This document shows positions 1-7,409 of a stretch of 35,753 nucleotides of DNA, one piece after another. This DNA is from an uncultured Kiritimatiellota bacterium. Lineage in GTDB: Bacteria > Verrucomicrobiota > Kiritimatiellia > RFP12 > DVOR01. A model generated the notes under the pieces. It was given only the letters and a program-made list of their open reading frames with translations. It made no database searches and was not told where the DNA came from. Where the stretch lies: NCBI GenBank assembly GCA_944391065.1, contig CALXSH010000016.1, positions 1 through 35,753 on the forward strand, written 5' to 3'. Positions within the stretch are counted from its first letter, which is position 1; each line of letters opens with the position of its first letter. Made by a program: the position numbers and the translations under genes.

Positions 1-263
1 GTGGTCATTCATGAACTCTGAGCCGGTGTCGCAGTGGAGCGAGCGCATATGGAACGGGAGGCGCCTGATCATCTCATTCATTATGGCCGACAAACACGGT
101 TTCCGGTGAGTAGACGGATGGCATACTTGCGAGAAACGTCAAGCGTCTGGACCACTTCGTCGATGAGACGGCCCTTCACGTTGCGTGACTTTGCACTGCC
201 GTACGTTGTGCGCTTCTGGGCGATGTACTCTGTTTTCGATTGTCGTGACATAATGTTATCCAT
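1..263 (-). pseudogene. Broken DDE transposase (integrase-core type), internally deleted
   Basis: On the minus strand, a frame starting at 263 encodes about 60 residues beginning MDNIMSRQSKTEYIAQKR. It continues with a helix-turn-helix-like stretch (VSRKYAIRLL) and stops at 81-83. A second minus-strand frame, open from about 81 to the window edge, encodes MRSLHCDTGSEFMNDH, which looks like the region around the second catalytic Asp of an rve/integrase core. In an intact transposase some 150 residues or more, including the first catalytic Asp, would separate these parts. Here they abut with a change of frame, so the gene has an internal deletion and cannot make an active enzyme. The rest lies beyond the left edge. 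The IS family is not assigned. It borders the polyene operon and may mark the edge of an acquired region. Confidence 0.72.
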
Positions 264-291
264 GCACTACAGTGTAGGGGGGCCAGTAAAT

Positions 292-322
292 GAGGAAATC
301 CCCTTTTTTCTGAAATTTCCTC
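292..322. repeat. 8-bp inverted repeat beside the transposase relic
   Basis: GAGGAAAT at 292-299 and ATTTCCTC at 315-322 form a perfect inverted repeat with a 15-nt T-rich loop. It lies between the transposase relic and the polyene operon. It could be a remnant of the element end, a weak terminator or an operator; the sequence does not decide. Confidence 0.35.
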
Positions 323-414
323 TTCCGGTTTCGGTGCACTGCATTATGAAGAATAGCGCGGTTTTGAAATATACATGACACGCTTTCCGTGCCGGTGGGG
401 AGGAGAACGCATTA

Positions 415-423
415 TGGTATACT
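415..423 (+). promoter_or_regulatory. Likely promoter (extended -10) of the polyene operon
   Basis: TGG-TATACT at 415-423 matches an extended -10 (TGn-TATAAT). No convincing -35 is seen at the expected distance. It lies 61 nt upstream of the first ACP start. Similar TGn-TAnnnT elements precede purD, the 26192 gene, ddl and the HU-like gene in this window. Confidence 0.45.
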
Positions 424-484
424 GTGCAGTTCAACATCGCATCCCCGTGGGGTAACGCGGGGAGAAGGAGCGAAAGCGAGGATT

Positions 485-766
485 ATGAAGCGCAGCGATT
501 TGGAAAACGAAATCCGTGACATCATTCTGTCGTCCGTCGATGCCGAGGGGCTGACGGCCGAGGATATTCCCGCCGACGCGCCGCTCTTCGGTGAGGGCGG
601 CGTCGGGCTCGACAGCATCGACGCGCTCGAGATCGGGGCCGCGCTCAGGAAGCGGTATCAGGTGAAGTTCAAGACGAATTCGGATGAGAACCGGCCCCAT
701 TTCCGGTCGGTGTCGTCGCTGGCGGATTTTATCGCCGCGCAGCTGTCGGTGACGTTGGAGGACTGA
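485..766 (+). CDS. Acyl carrier protein 1 of the polyene cluster
   Basis: A 93-residue acyl carrier protein that carries the growing chain on 4'-phosphopantetheine. The attachment serine is Ser44 in GLDSIDALE, followed by the typical helix II and a C-terminal helix (SLADFIAAQL). It should act in the cytoplasm as chain carrier for the ketosynthases, reductase and dehydratases of this operon (equivalent to one of the paired ACPs, ApeE/ApeF, of aryl polyene clusters). The start at 485 (MKRSDLE) fits the domain boundary; an in-frame ATG at 389 would add 32 residues unlike an ACP. Ribosome-binding candidates are AAGGAG at 465-470, rather distant, or GAGG just before the start. The next ACP begins 2 nt after its stop. 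Confidence 0.9.
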   Translation: MKRSDLENEIRDIILSSVDAEGLTAEDIPADAPLFGEGGVGLDSIDALEIGAALRKRYQVKFKTNSDENRPHFRSVSSLADFIAAQLSVTLED

Positions 767-768
767 AG

Positions 769-1032
769 ATGAAGAGCTACGACGAGATTTTTGAGGCGAT
801 CCGAAACATTCTGGTGGCCGAATTCGAGTGCGAGGCCGACGCGGTGACGCCGCAAGCGGCGCTCTTCACCGATCTGGATCTGGACAGTATCGACGCGGTG
901 GATCTGATTGTGCGCCTGCAGAACCTGACAGGGCTGAAGGTCAAGGCCGAGGACTTCCGTCAGATCCGTACGCTGGATGACGTGGTCAAGGTGATTCAGC
1001 GGCTGATTGCCGAACAGGCGCCGCAGGCGTAA
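769..1032 (+). CDS. Acyl carrier protein 2 of the polyene cluster
   Basis: An 87-residue acyl carrier protein with phosphopantetheine site Ser40 in DLDSIDAVDL and acidic helix II residues typical of ACPs. Two adjacent, dissimilar ACP genes are a hallmark of aryl polyene gene clusters, where they are thought to serve different steps (starter/elongation versus transfer). The gene starts 2 nt after the first ACP stops and is clearly co-transcribed and translationally coupled. It is followed by a COG4648-like membrane gene, the same order as ApeE-ApeF-ApeG. The division of labour between the two carriers cannot be read from the sequence. Confidence 0.92.
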   Translation: MKSYDEIFEAIRNILVAEFECEADAVTPQAALFTDLDLDSIDAVDLIVRLQNLTGLKVKAEDFRQIRTLDDVVKVIQRLIAEQAPQA

Positions 1033-1054
1033 GCAGCCGGAACGGGGAGGGCCG

Positions 1055-1465
1055 ATGTCCGGCGGCGCGCTGCGCATATCTCTTCGGGTGCTGCTCGGCA
1101 TCGGTGTGGTGTGGGGGCTGTACCTGCTGAAGGACAGTCTTTGGACGCGTCTCTATCCGCTGGCCATCAGCGCGATGGCGTTGACGGCCTTCGCGGCGTC
1201 GCTGTTTGGAACGCCGCTGGTGGAGACCATTGCGCGGCGGCTGGGGGAGAAGCTGGGGGCCGACGATATCCGCTATTGCCGTCGGGTGACGGTGGCGTGG
1301 GTGATTTTTCTGTCGCTGCATATGGCTGTCACGGCGGTGACGCTCTTTTTGGATCGCCTGGTGTGGGCCCTGTACAATGGGTTCCTGGCGTATCTCCTCT
1401 TCGGCCTGATGGTTGCCGCGGAGTATGGCTACAGAAAGTGGGTGCGGCGTGGACGGCAATCCTGA
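1055..1465 (+). CDS. Small inner-membrane protein, COG4648-like
   Basis: A 136-residue protein with about four hydrophobic segments (near residues 7-22, 30-50, 75-95 and 107-125) and a basic tail. It resembles the COG4648 membrane proteins that follow the ACPs in aryl polyene clusters (ApeG position). Its biochemical role is not known; anchoring or export support has been suggested. ATG 1055 is chosen because GGGGAGG lies at 1044-1050 with good spacing; the longer frame from 1007 would overlap the ACP and add an arginine-rich stretch. Its end overlaps the start of the ligase gene by about 17 nt. Confidence 0.8.
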   Translation: MSGGALRISLRVLLGIGVVWGLYLLKDSLWTRLYPLAISAMALTAFAASLFGTPLVETIARRLGEKLGADDIRYCRRVTVAWVIFLSLHMAVTAVTLFLDRLVWALYNGFLAYLLFGLMVAAEYGYRKWVRRGRQS

Positions 1466-2777
1466 AACCGTCGATTTCCATACCTCGGGCAGCACCGGTT
1501 CGCCGAAGACGGTCCGGCGGACGCTGGCATCGCTGAAGGCCGACGCATCTATGCTGGCGCGGGCTTTCCATGCCGAACTGGCCTCCCGTCCGGTCTTCGT
1601 GGCGACGGTCTCGCCGCGCCACATGTACGGTTGTCTCTGGGCGGACCTTCTGCCAAAGACGGCCGGCTGCGCCTGCCATCCCGGCCGCGTGGACGGGTGG
1701 GAGGCTCTGGCGGCGGCGTTGGCACGCTATTCCTCGGTCGTGTTGGTGACGACGCCGACCTTTCTCTCCGAGATCCTCACACAGCGTGACCGGGCCGCGA
1801 TGCCGGGATCCGTGGCGATGGCCGTCACGGCGGGCAGCCTGTTGCGGCCGGAGACGGCAGTCGGGACGCGTGAGCTTTTCGGCGTGATGCCGACGGAAAT
1901 CTACGGCAGCACCGAGACGGGAAGCGTGGCGTGGCGGCGTCAGGAGGCCGACGGCGTCTGGACGCTCTTTGACGGGGTGGAGGCCTGCCGGACCGCGGAG
2001 GGAGCGATGGCGGTGACTTCACCCTTCTGCATGGACGGTCAGGCGACGCTGCAGGACGGCGTGACCTTCGAAGGGGCGCGGCGGTTTCGCCTTCATGGGC
2101 GGTTGGATCGGATCGTGAAGATTTTGGAGCATCCGGTCGTGCTGCCCGAGATTGAGGATTTCTTCCGGACGAGTCCGCTTCTGGAGGATGTCCATGTGCC
2201 GGTGTCGCGTGGGGAGGTGCCGCGGCTCTTTCTTCTGGGCGTGCCGTCGGCCGAGGGCCGCGAGGTGTTGCGCCGGGAGGGTTATCTCGGATTGACGCGC
2301 CGGTTGCGGGCCTTCGCGGCGGAGCACCTGCCGGCCTACGCGGTACCGCGCCGGATGCGCTTTGTTCGCGCGTTGCCCTACACGGCGCAGGGAAAACTTC
2401 CGGCCGCGGAGATTCTGCCGCGCTTCGAGTCGCCGCTGCAGGCGCCGGCCGTGGCGTCGTGGGCGCGCACGGAGAACCGACTGGAGGCGACCTTCTTCTG
2501 TCCCGCGGACGCGGTTTACTTTCAGGGGCATTTCCCCGGACTTCCGATTCTGCCCGGCGTAGCGCAGCTGACGCTGGTGCGCGCGATAATCCGCGAGGCC
2601 TTCGGCGTACTGCCCGACGGGACAATCCGCAGCCTGAAGTTTCAGAAGGTCGTCCGTCCCTGTGAGACGGTGCGGCTGACGGCCGAACGCGTGGCGCCGG
2701 ACCGAGTCGCCTTTACCCTGGCGACGGCGGCCGGTACGGCGGCATCGGGCACCTTCACGGTGACGGGGGAGGGCTGA
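1449..2777 (+). CDS. AMP-dependent acyl ligase fused to FabA/FabZ-type dehydratase
   Basis: A fusion of about 442 residues. The N-terminal part (roughly residues 1-320) is an adenylate-forming ligase: it has the phosphate loop TSGSTGSPK, an acyl-binding segment and YGSTETGS (A5 motif), plus a compact C-terminal part with YTAQGKLP holding the usual catalytic lysine. The C-terminal part (about 330-442) is a hot-dog dehydratase with GHFPGLPILPG, catalytic His361. In aryl polyene clusters these are usually separate genes (ApeH ligase, ApeI dehydratase). The ligase likely activates the aromatic starter acid and loads it on an ACP; the dehydratase removes water from 3-hydroxyacyl-ACP to form each double bond. 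The start is uncertain: GTG 1449 is preferred (MDGNPETVDFHTSGS), ATG 1413 is the alternative. Both overlap the upstream gene. Confidence 0.88.
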   Translation: MDGNPETVDFHTSGSTGSPKTVRRTLASLKADASMLARAFHAELASRPVFVATVSPRHMYGCLWADLLPKTAGCACHPGRVDGWEALAAALARYSSVVLVTTPTFLSEILTQRDRAAMPGSVAMAVTAGSLLRPETAVGTRELFGVMPTEIYGSTETGSVAWRRQEADGVWTLFDGVEACRTAEGAMAVTSPFCMDGQATLQDGVTFEGARRFRLHGRLDRIVKILEHPVVLPEIEDFFRTSPLLEDVHVPVSRGEVPRLFLLGVPSAEGREVLRREGYLGLTRRLRAFAAEHLPAYAVPRRMRFVRALPYTAQGKLPAAEILPRFESPLQAPAVASWARTENRLEATFFCPADAVYFQGHFPGLPILPGVAQLTLVRAIIREAFGVLPDGTIRSLKFQKVVRPCETVRLTAERVAPDRVAFTLATAAGTAASGTFTVTGEG

Positions 2778-2780
2778 TCC

Positions 2781-3476
2781 GTGGCCTTCCGTCCGCTTTG
2801 GGTCGTTCCGGTCTACCGCCATGAGGCGAGCGTGCGGCGGTTCGTACCGGAACTGCTCGCGACCGGCCTTCCGATCCTGGTGGTCGACGACGGCAACGAA
2901 CCGCCGATGGCCTCGATCGAGGGGGCTGAACTGCTGCGGTTGGACCGCAACGGCGGCAAAGGGGCGGCCGTTGCGGCCGGGGCGCGTTGGGCCGTTGGGC
3001 ACGGCTATACGACCGTGCTGCAGATTGACGGCGACGGCCAGCATTGCGTCGCCGATGCGCTGGCGCTCGCCAGGGTGGCCGAGACACGGCCTGACGCGTT
3101 GGTCACGGGCTTTCCCGTCTATGACGCGTCGGCGCCGAAGGCGCGTTCCAAGGGTCGCGGGGTGACGCGCTTCTTCCTTCGTCTGGAGACAGGGCTGAAG
3201 GGCGAGGACGGTCTCTGCGGCTGCCGGGCCTATCCGGCCGAACGGCTGGTGTCTCTGCTGCCGAAGATTCGGACGCGACGGATGGGGTTTGACGTTGAGG
3301 TCATCGTCCGCTGGGCTTGGGCAGGTTGGCCGCTGACGCAGCGGCCTGTGCGGGTCACCTATCCCTGTGACGGAGTGTCGAATTTCCGGATGGTCCGGGA
3401 CAATGTCGGATTTTTCCTGCTGCACACCCGCCTCTGCTGCGGGCGGCTGCTGCGGCTGATCGGAGGCAAGCGATGA
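2781..3476 (+). CDS. GT2 family glycosyltransferase
   Basis: A 231-residue GT-A glycosyltransferase of family 2. It shows the nucleotide-binding VVDDG near residues 34-38, the metal-binding D83-G-D85 in QIDGDGQH, and a late acceptor-site region (RRMGFDVEVIVRW). It has no transmembrane anchor. In many aryl polyene clusters the equivalent gene (ApeJ) is a glycosyltransferase-acyltransferase fusion. Here the glycosyltransferase stands alone and an acyltransferase of that kind is instead fused to the exporter downstream. The likely role is to add sugar to the lipid moiety that receives the polyene. It begins with GTG 3 nt after the ligase stop, behind a GGGGGAGGG ribosome-binding site. Its end overlaps the thioesterase by ATGA. 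Confidence 0.87.
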   Translation: MAFRPLWVVPVYRHEASVRRFVPELLATGLPILVVDDGNEPPMASIEGAELLRLDRNGGKGAAVAAGARWAVGHGYTTVLQIDGDGQHCVADALALARVAETRPDALVTGFPVYDASAPKARSKGRGVTRFFLRLETGLKGEDGLCGCRAYPAERLVSLLPKIRTRRMGFDVEVIVRWAWAGWPLTQRPVRVTYPCDGVSNFRMVRDNVGFFLLHTRLCCGRLLRLIGGKR

Positions 3477-3886
3477 AAGCGGTCGTCTATCGGATGCGGG
3501 TACCGTTCTACGACGTCGATTCGATGCGCGTGGTCTATCACGGCAACTACGCCAAGTACTTTGAGGAGGCGCGCTGCGCCTATTTTGAGGCATGCGGCCT
3601 GAGCTACGGTGACATGGAGGAGGTCGGGTTCCTGCTGCCCGTGGTTTCGCTCGAGATCCGCTATGTCCGGCCGTGTGTCTTCGGTCAGGAACTGGAGATC
3701 ACGGTGCGGCGCGAGGAGAACGACAATCTGCTGGTGCTGCGCTACGACATCCGCGACGCAAAGACGGGTGAGCGGTGCTGCAGGGGGACCACCCGGCACG
3801 CGGCCGTCGACGCGGAGCGCCGCGAACTGCTCTTCGAACTGCCCCCGCCCTTCCTGGCCCGGCTCAAGGAGGCCGAAAAGGCATGA
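3473..3886 (+). CDS. Hot-dog acyl thioesterase (4HBT/YbgC-like)
   Basis: A 137-residue single hot-dog thioesterase. The N-terminal motif FYDVDSMRVVYHGNY carries the catalytic-type Asp (D16) and is followed by the EEAR helix of the 4-hydroxybenzoyl-CoA thioesterase/YbgC family. It occupies the ApeK position and probably hydrolyses acyl-ACP or acyl-CoA thioesters, either releasing product or editing stalled chains. Its start overlaps the glycosyltransferase stop (ATGA), and its stop overlaps the LolA-like start in the same way, so expression is tightly coupled. The specificity is inferred from context only. Confidence 0.9.
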   Translation: MKAVVYRMRVPFYDVDSMRVVYHGNYAKYFEEARCAYFEACGLSYGDMEEVGFLLPVVSLEIRYVRPCVFGQELEITVRREENDNLLVLRYDIRDAKTGERCCRGTTRHAAVDAERRELLFELPPPFLARLKEAEKA

Positions 3887-4476
3887 GGCGCCCGCTGCTT
3901 ATCGTTTCGGCGGTGTTGCTGTTGCCGCTGTGCGCCTTTGCCGAGGCGGTGCCGGAGACCTTTGCCCGGGCGGTGCGGCGGGCCTTTGACGCCGACGCGG
4001 CCTGGACGATGGAGAAGGCGCTGCCGGCGCTGAAGCGGCCGCTTCGTTCGGCCGGTTCGGTGACGGCCCGTATCGGGAAGGGCTTTGTCTGGCGGACGGA
4101 GAGACCCTTCACCCATGAGATCCGCGTCACGCGCGACGCGATGACCTTTATCACGGAGACCGGCACCGAGGTCAAACCCTGTGACGAACTGCCGTATTAC
4201 ACCGAAATCTGCGACGCGACCGACGCCTTCGTGGCCGGGGAGGCCAAGGCCTTTGAACGGCTTTTCGCCTGGAGCTGGGACGAGACCGTCGACGGGCGCT
4301 GGACGATGACGTTGGAGACGCGTGACTCGCGGTTGGCAAAACTCTTTGAGACCGTCGAACTGAGCGGCGGCGAGACACTGGAGCGCGCCGTGATGAAGAC
4401 GCCGAGCGAGGGGACGCTGCGGATTGACTTCCGTGAGAAGCCGCGTGAGGGCGGGAAGGAGGCGCCCGCGGAGTGA
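3883..4476 (+). CDS. LolA-like periplasmic lipid/lipoprotein carrier
   Basis: A 197-residue secreted protein. MRRPLLIVSAVLLLPLCAFA is a clear signal peptide with cleavage likely after AFA. The mature part has the LolA-like plan: small beta-sheet scaffold, a GKGFVWRTERPF strand, a basic/aromatic middle and a late TLRIDF strand. It occupies the ApeL position of aryl polyene clusters, where a LolA-type carrier probably ferries the polyene-lipid across the periplasm. The start 3883 is chosen over 3775 because it opens with the signal peptide, overlaps the previous stop (ATGA) and has AAGGAGG at 3867-3873. The next gene overlaps its stop by GTGA. Confidence 0.85.
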   Translation: MRRPLLIVSAVLLLPLCAFAEAVPETFARAVRRAFDADAAWTMEKALPALKRPLRSAGSVTARIGKGFVWRTERPFTHEIRVTRDAMTFITETGTEVKPCDELPYYTEICDATDAFVAGEAKAFERLFAWSWDETVDGRWTMTLETRDSRLAKLFETVELSGGETLERAVMKTPSEGTLRIDFREKPREGGKEAPAE

Positions 4477-7409
4477 AGCGACTCGCCGTCCTGCTGTTGC
4501 TCGCGCTCGCGTGCGCCGCCCTCTTCCGGCTACGTCCGCCGACCGTCGAGACCTCGCTCTTCGCGTTGGTCGGCGACGGTGGGCTGCGTATGCCCGAGGC
4601 CGTGCTCAACCGCGGCAGCGGCGAGATTCAGGCGCTCTTCCGGGCGGCAGACCGCGATACCGCGGAGGCGGCCGCGCGGCGCTTTCATGACGGTCTGCCC
4701 CGGGAGGATTTCGGCGCGGTCCGGTTCCGTACCGACGGCGAAGTCTTCGGGAGCGTCCTTGACTTTTACGCCACCGCCGGGGGCGGGTTTGTATCCGGCC
4801 CTGACCGTGCGCTTTTGGAAGCGGGTAACACGACGGCGCTCCGTGACCGCGCGCTGCGGCACTGGTTCGGCATGACACTGCCGCTCTATGGGCCGGAACG
4901 GGATCCCTTTGCGCTGCTGCAGGGGTTCATCACCTCCCGACCCTTGGCCGTGTCGGGGTGGCAGGACGCGGGTGGGGTACTGGCTCAGGAGCGGGACGGC
5001 GCGACCTGGCTGCTGATGACACTCTCGCTGAAGCCCGAAATCGTCTCCGATATCGACGCGCTCGTGTCCACGACGGAACGCCTCAAAGCCCTGCGCGAAT
5101 CCTGCCTGAGCGGCGGAACGGAGATTTTTCTCAGCGGCGTGCCGCTCCATACGGCCGAGGTGGCGGGGCGGTGCAAACGGGAAATCGCGTGGCTCTCGGC
5201 TTTTTCGCTGCTGGTCATCGTTGTGACGGCATGGCTGGCGCTGCGCTCCGCGCGGCGCTTTCCGCGGCTTCTTTATGTGACGGCCGTCGGCGGGTTGGCG
5301 GGACTCTTGGCGCTGCTCATCTTCTGTCCGACGGTTCATCTGCTGGCGGGAGTCTTCGCGACGACATTGCTGGGAATGACGGTTGATTACGCGTTTCACG
5401 GGATGCTGGCGACGCCGGGGTCGGTCCGCCCGGTACGGCGCAATCTTTTTTTCTCCTGGCTGACGACGGAATTGGCCCTCCTGCCGCTGCTCTTCTCCGG
5501 GTTGCCGGTGCTGGCGCAGGCGGCGGTCTTCATGGCGGCGGGCCTGACGGGTTCCTTCCTGGCCGCTCTGGCCGAGACGGGCGGTCAAGCGCCGGCCGAT
5601 GCTGCGGCGTCGGAGGCCAGGCCCGTACGTGCGGCGTGGCTGCGCTTCGTGCCGACGGCGCTCTTCCTGGCGCTGCTGCCCTTCGCCTTTACCTTGGAAT
5701 TCGGCACGCGCGTGCGCGACTTTCATACGCCTTCTTCCGAACTTCTTGATGCCGAGGAGACTTTCCGTCGGCTGACCTTCCCCGACCGCGGAGAGACGAC
5801 AGGCGGATTGTTGACGGTGACGGCGGATGACCTTGAGACGCTGCTTGAACGGGTCGCGGCCCTGCCGTTGCCCGAGGGAACGCCGACGCTGACGCGCTTT
5901 GTGCCGCCTTATGCCGAACGTGTCCGCGTCGCGGCGCTGGAGGCGACACTGGCGGAACGCGAAGGGGCGACTTTGGCCGAGGCCATCGGGTTGGAACGTC
6001 TCCCTGTGGCGCCCGCGGCACGGCGGCTGACCGTGGCAGACCTGCCGCCCGTGCTGCGCGACGGTTTTCTGACGGAGGCGGAGGCGGGGGGCCTCCTGAC
6101 GGTCATTCCCGACGCGCCGGAGCCCGATGGTATGCCGGAGGGCGTGGCTTGGTACGTGCCGCAGGCGGCGCTGGACGCGATGCTGGACGGCCTCGCGGCG
6201 ACGGTGCGGAAATTGCTGCTGGCGGTCGGGGCGGTATTGCTGACGGTGCTGATTGTCCGTTATGGGCTGAGGGCATGGAAGATCGCGTTGCCGTCGCTGC
6301 TGGCGGTGTTGTCGGTTTTCGTCGCCGTCGGGATGCTGGGCGGGACGGTCAATCTCTTTCATCTGCTGGCCTGCTTCATGCTGATCGGCATGACGCTGGA
6401 CTATACGGTCTTTTTCGCGGCGGATGCGCGCCATTCGCTGAAGCCGGTGACCTGCTCCTTCGTGACGAGCCTGGCGGGATTCGGGGCGCTGACGGCGGTT
6501 TCCTTCCTGGTGGTGCGCTCGGTCGGGCAGGTCTTCGCCGTAGGGCTGACGGTAGCGTACGTCTCGGGTTGGCTCCTCTTCCGTAGCAGTCGGGCGGCGT
6601 CCGCGCCTGCCTCGGTGGGGACGGAGGTCGGGGCTTCGGCGCTGGGGCTTCGGGCAGCGGAGCTGCTTTACCGGGTCTTGGGGCGGTGGGCTCTCGACGC
6701 GCTTGCCTGGACCGTGGCCCACGTGGTCTGGTTTACCTCTGCAAAGGTGCGGCGTGCGGTCGGTTCGCGCCGACGGATGGTTTCCTTCGCGCTGACGATG
6801 ACGGACCGTTTCGCGGTGATGAGCCGGGGACGCGGACAGCCGGCGGTTGAGGCGGCCGAAGACGCGGATACGCGGGCCTTCCTGAAGGATGTGACGGCGC
6901 GGCGGGGCGTCTTCATACTGGCGTCGCACTTCGGCGCCATTGAGGCGCTGCCGGCGCTGAACGATCGCGACGACATCACGCTGCATGCCTTCATGCGGAT
7001 TCAGCAGACCGCGGTCTTCAATGCCTTTTATCTGAGCCGCATTCGCCGAAAGAATGTGCGCATACGGCCGGTATCAGACTTCGGGATGGGCGAACTCTTC
7101 GAGGCCGACGACTGTCTGGATGCCGGTGACTGCGTGTTGATGGCTGGAGACCGTGCCTTCGGCAGGACGGAGGAGGTGACGTTTCTCGGACGGAAGGTCG
7201 GGTTCCCGAAGGGTGTTTTCCGTTTCGCGGCACTGACGGAGCATCCGGTCTGGTTCGTGGTTTGCTACCGTGTAGCCAAGAGGCGGTACCGGGTGGAGGC
7301 CCATCCGATGGCGGCGGACGCGACGCTGCCGCAGCGGTTTGCCTCCGCGCTGGAACCCTATGTCCGGGCCTGGCCGGATCAGTGGTATAACTGGGAGTTG
7401 CTTGCATGA
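4473..7409 (+). CDS. MMPL/RND-type exporter fused to LpxL-like acyltransferase
   Basis: A 978-residue protein. The exporter part (about 1-710) has one N-terminal membrane segment, a periplasmic loop, a membrane block around residues 235-370, a second segment and loop, and a second block around 595-705. This is the duplicated layout of the RND superfamily MMPL exporters (ApeM). The C-terminal 250 or so residues form a lysophospholipid-type acyltransferase: ASH819FGAIE824 gives the HX4E catalytic motif and GD893RAFG matches the conserved GDR block of LpxL/HtrB-like enzymes. Usually this acyltransferase is fused to the glycosyltransferase instead. The fusion suggests coupling of acyl transfer to a lipid acceptor with export. 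GTG start overlaps the LolA-like stop; GGAAGGAGG at 4454-4462. Confidence 0.88.
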   Translation: MKRLAVLLLLALACAALFRLRPPTVETSLFALVGDGGLRMPEAVLNRGSGEIQALFRAADRDTAEAAARRFHDGLPREDFGAVRFRTDGEVFGSVLDFYATAGGGFVSGPDRALLEAGNTTALRDRALRHWFGMTLPLYGPERDPFALLQGFITSRPLAVSGWQDAGGVLAQERDGATWLLMTLSLKPEIVSDIDALVSTTERLKALRESCLSGGTEIFLSGVPLHTAEVAGRCKREIAWLSAFSLLVIVVTAWLALRSARRFPRLLYVTAVGGLAGLLALLIFCPTVHLLAGVFATTLLGMTVDYAFHGMLATPGSVRPVRRNLFFSWLTTELALLPLLFSGLPVLAQAAVFMAAGLTGSFLAALAETGGQAPADAAASEARPVRAAWLRFVPTALFLALLPFAFTLEFGTRVRDFHTPSSELLDAEETFRRLTFPDRGETTGGLLTVTADDLETLLERVAALPLPEGTPTLTRFVPPYAERVRVAALEATLAEREGATLAEAIGLERLPVAPAARRLTVADLPPVLRDGFLTEAEAGGLLTVIPDAPEPDGMPEGVAWYVPQAALDAMLDGLAATVRKLLLAVGAVLLTVLIVRYGLRAWKIALPSLLAVLSVFVAVGMLGGTVNLFHLLACFMLIGMTLDYTVFFAADARHSLKPVTCSFVTSLAGFGALTAVSFLVVRSVGQVFAVGLTVAYVSGWLLFRSSRAASAPASVGTEVGASALGLRAAELLYRVLGRWALDALAWTVAHVVWFTSAKVRRAVGSRRRMVSFALTMTDRFAVMSRGRGQPAVEAAEDADTRAFLKDVTARRGVFILASHFGAIEALPALNDRDDITLHAFMRIQQTAVFNAFYLSRIRRKNVRIRPVSDFGMGELFEADDCLDAGDCVLMAGDRAFGRTEEVTFLGRKVGFPKGVFRFAALTEHPVWFVVCYRVAKRRYRVEAHPMAADATLPQRFASALEPYVRAWPDQWYNWELLA

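Noticed and set aside
4530..6986. 818-codon minus-strand open frame
   Set aside because: Antisense to the exporter gene; Arg/Gln/His-rich composition typical of a GC-rich shadow frame, with no motif.
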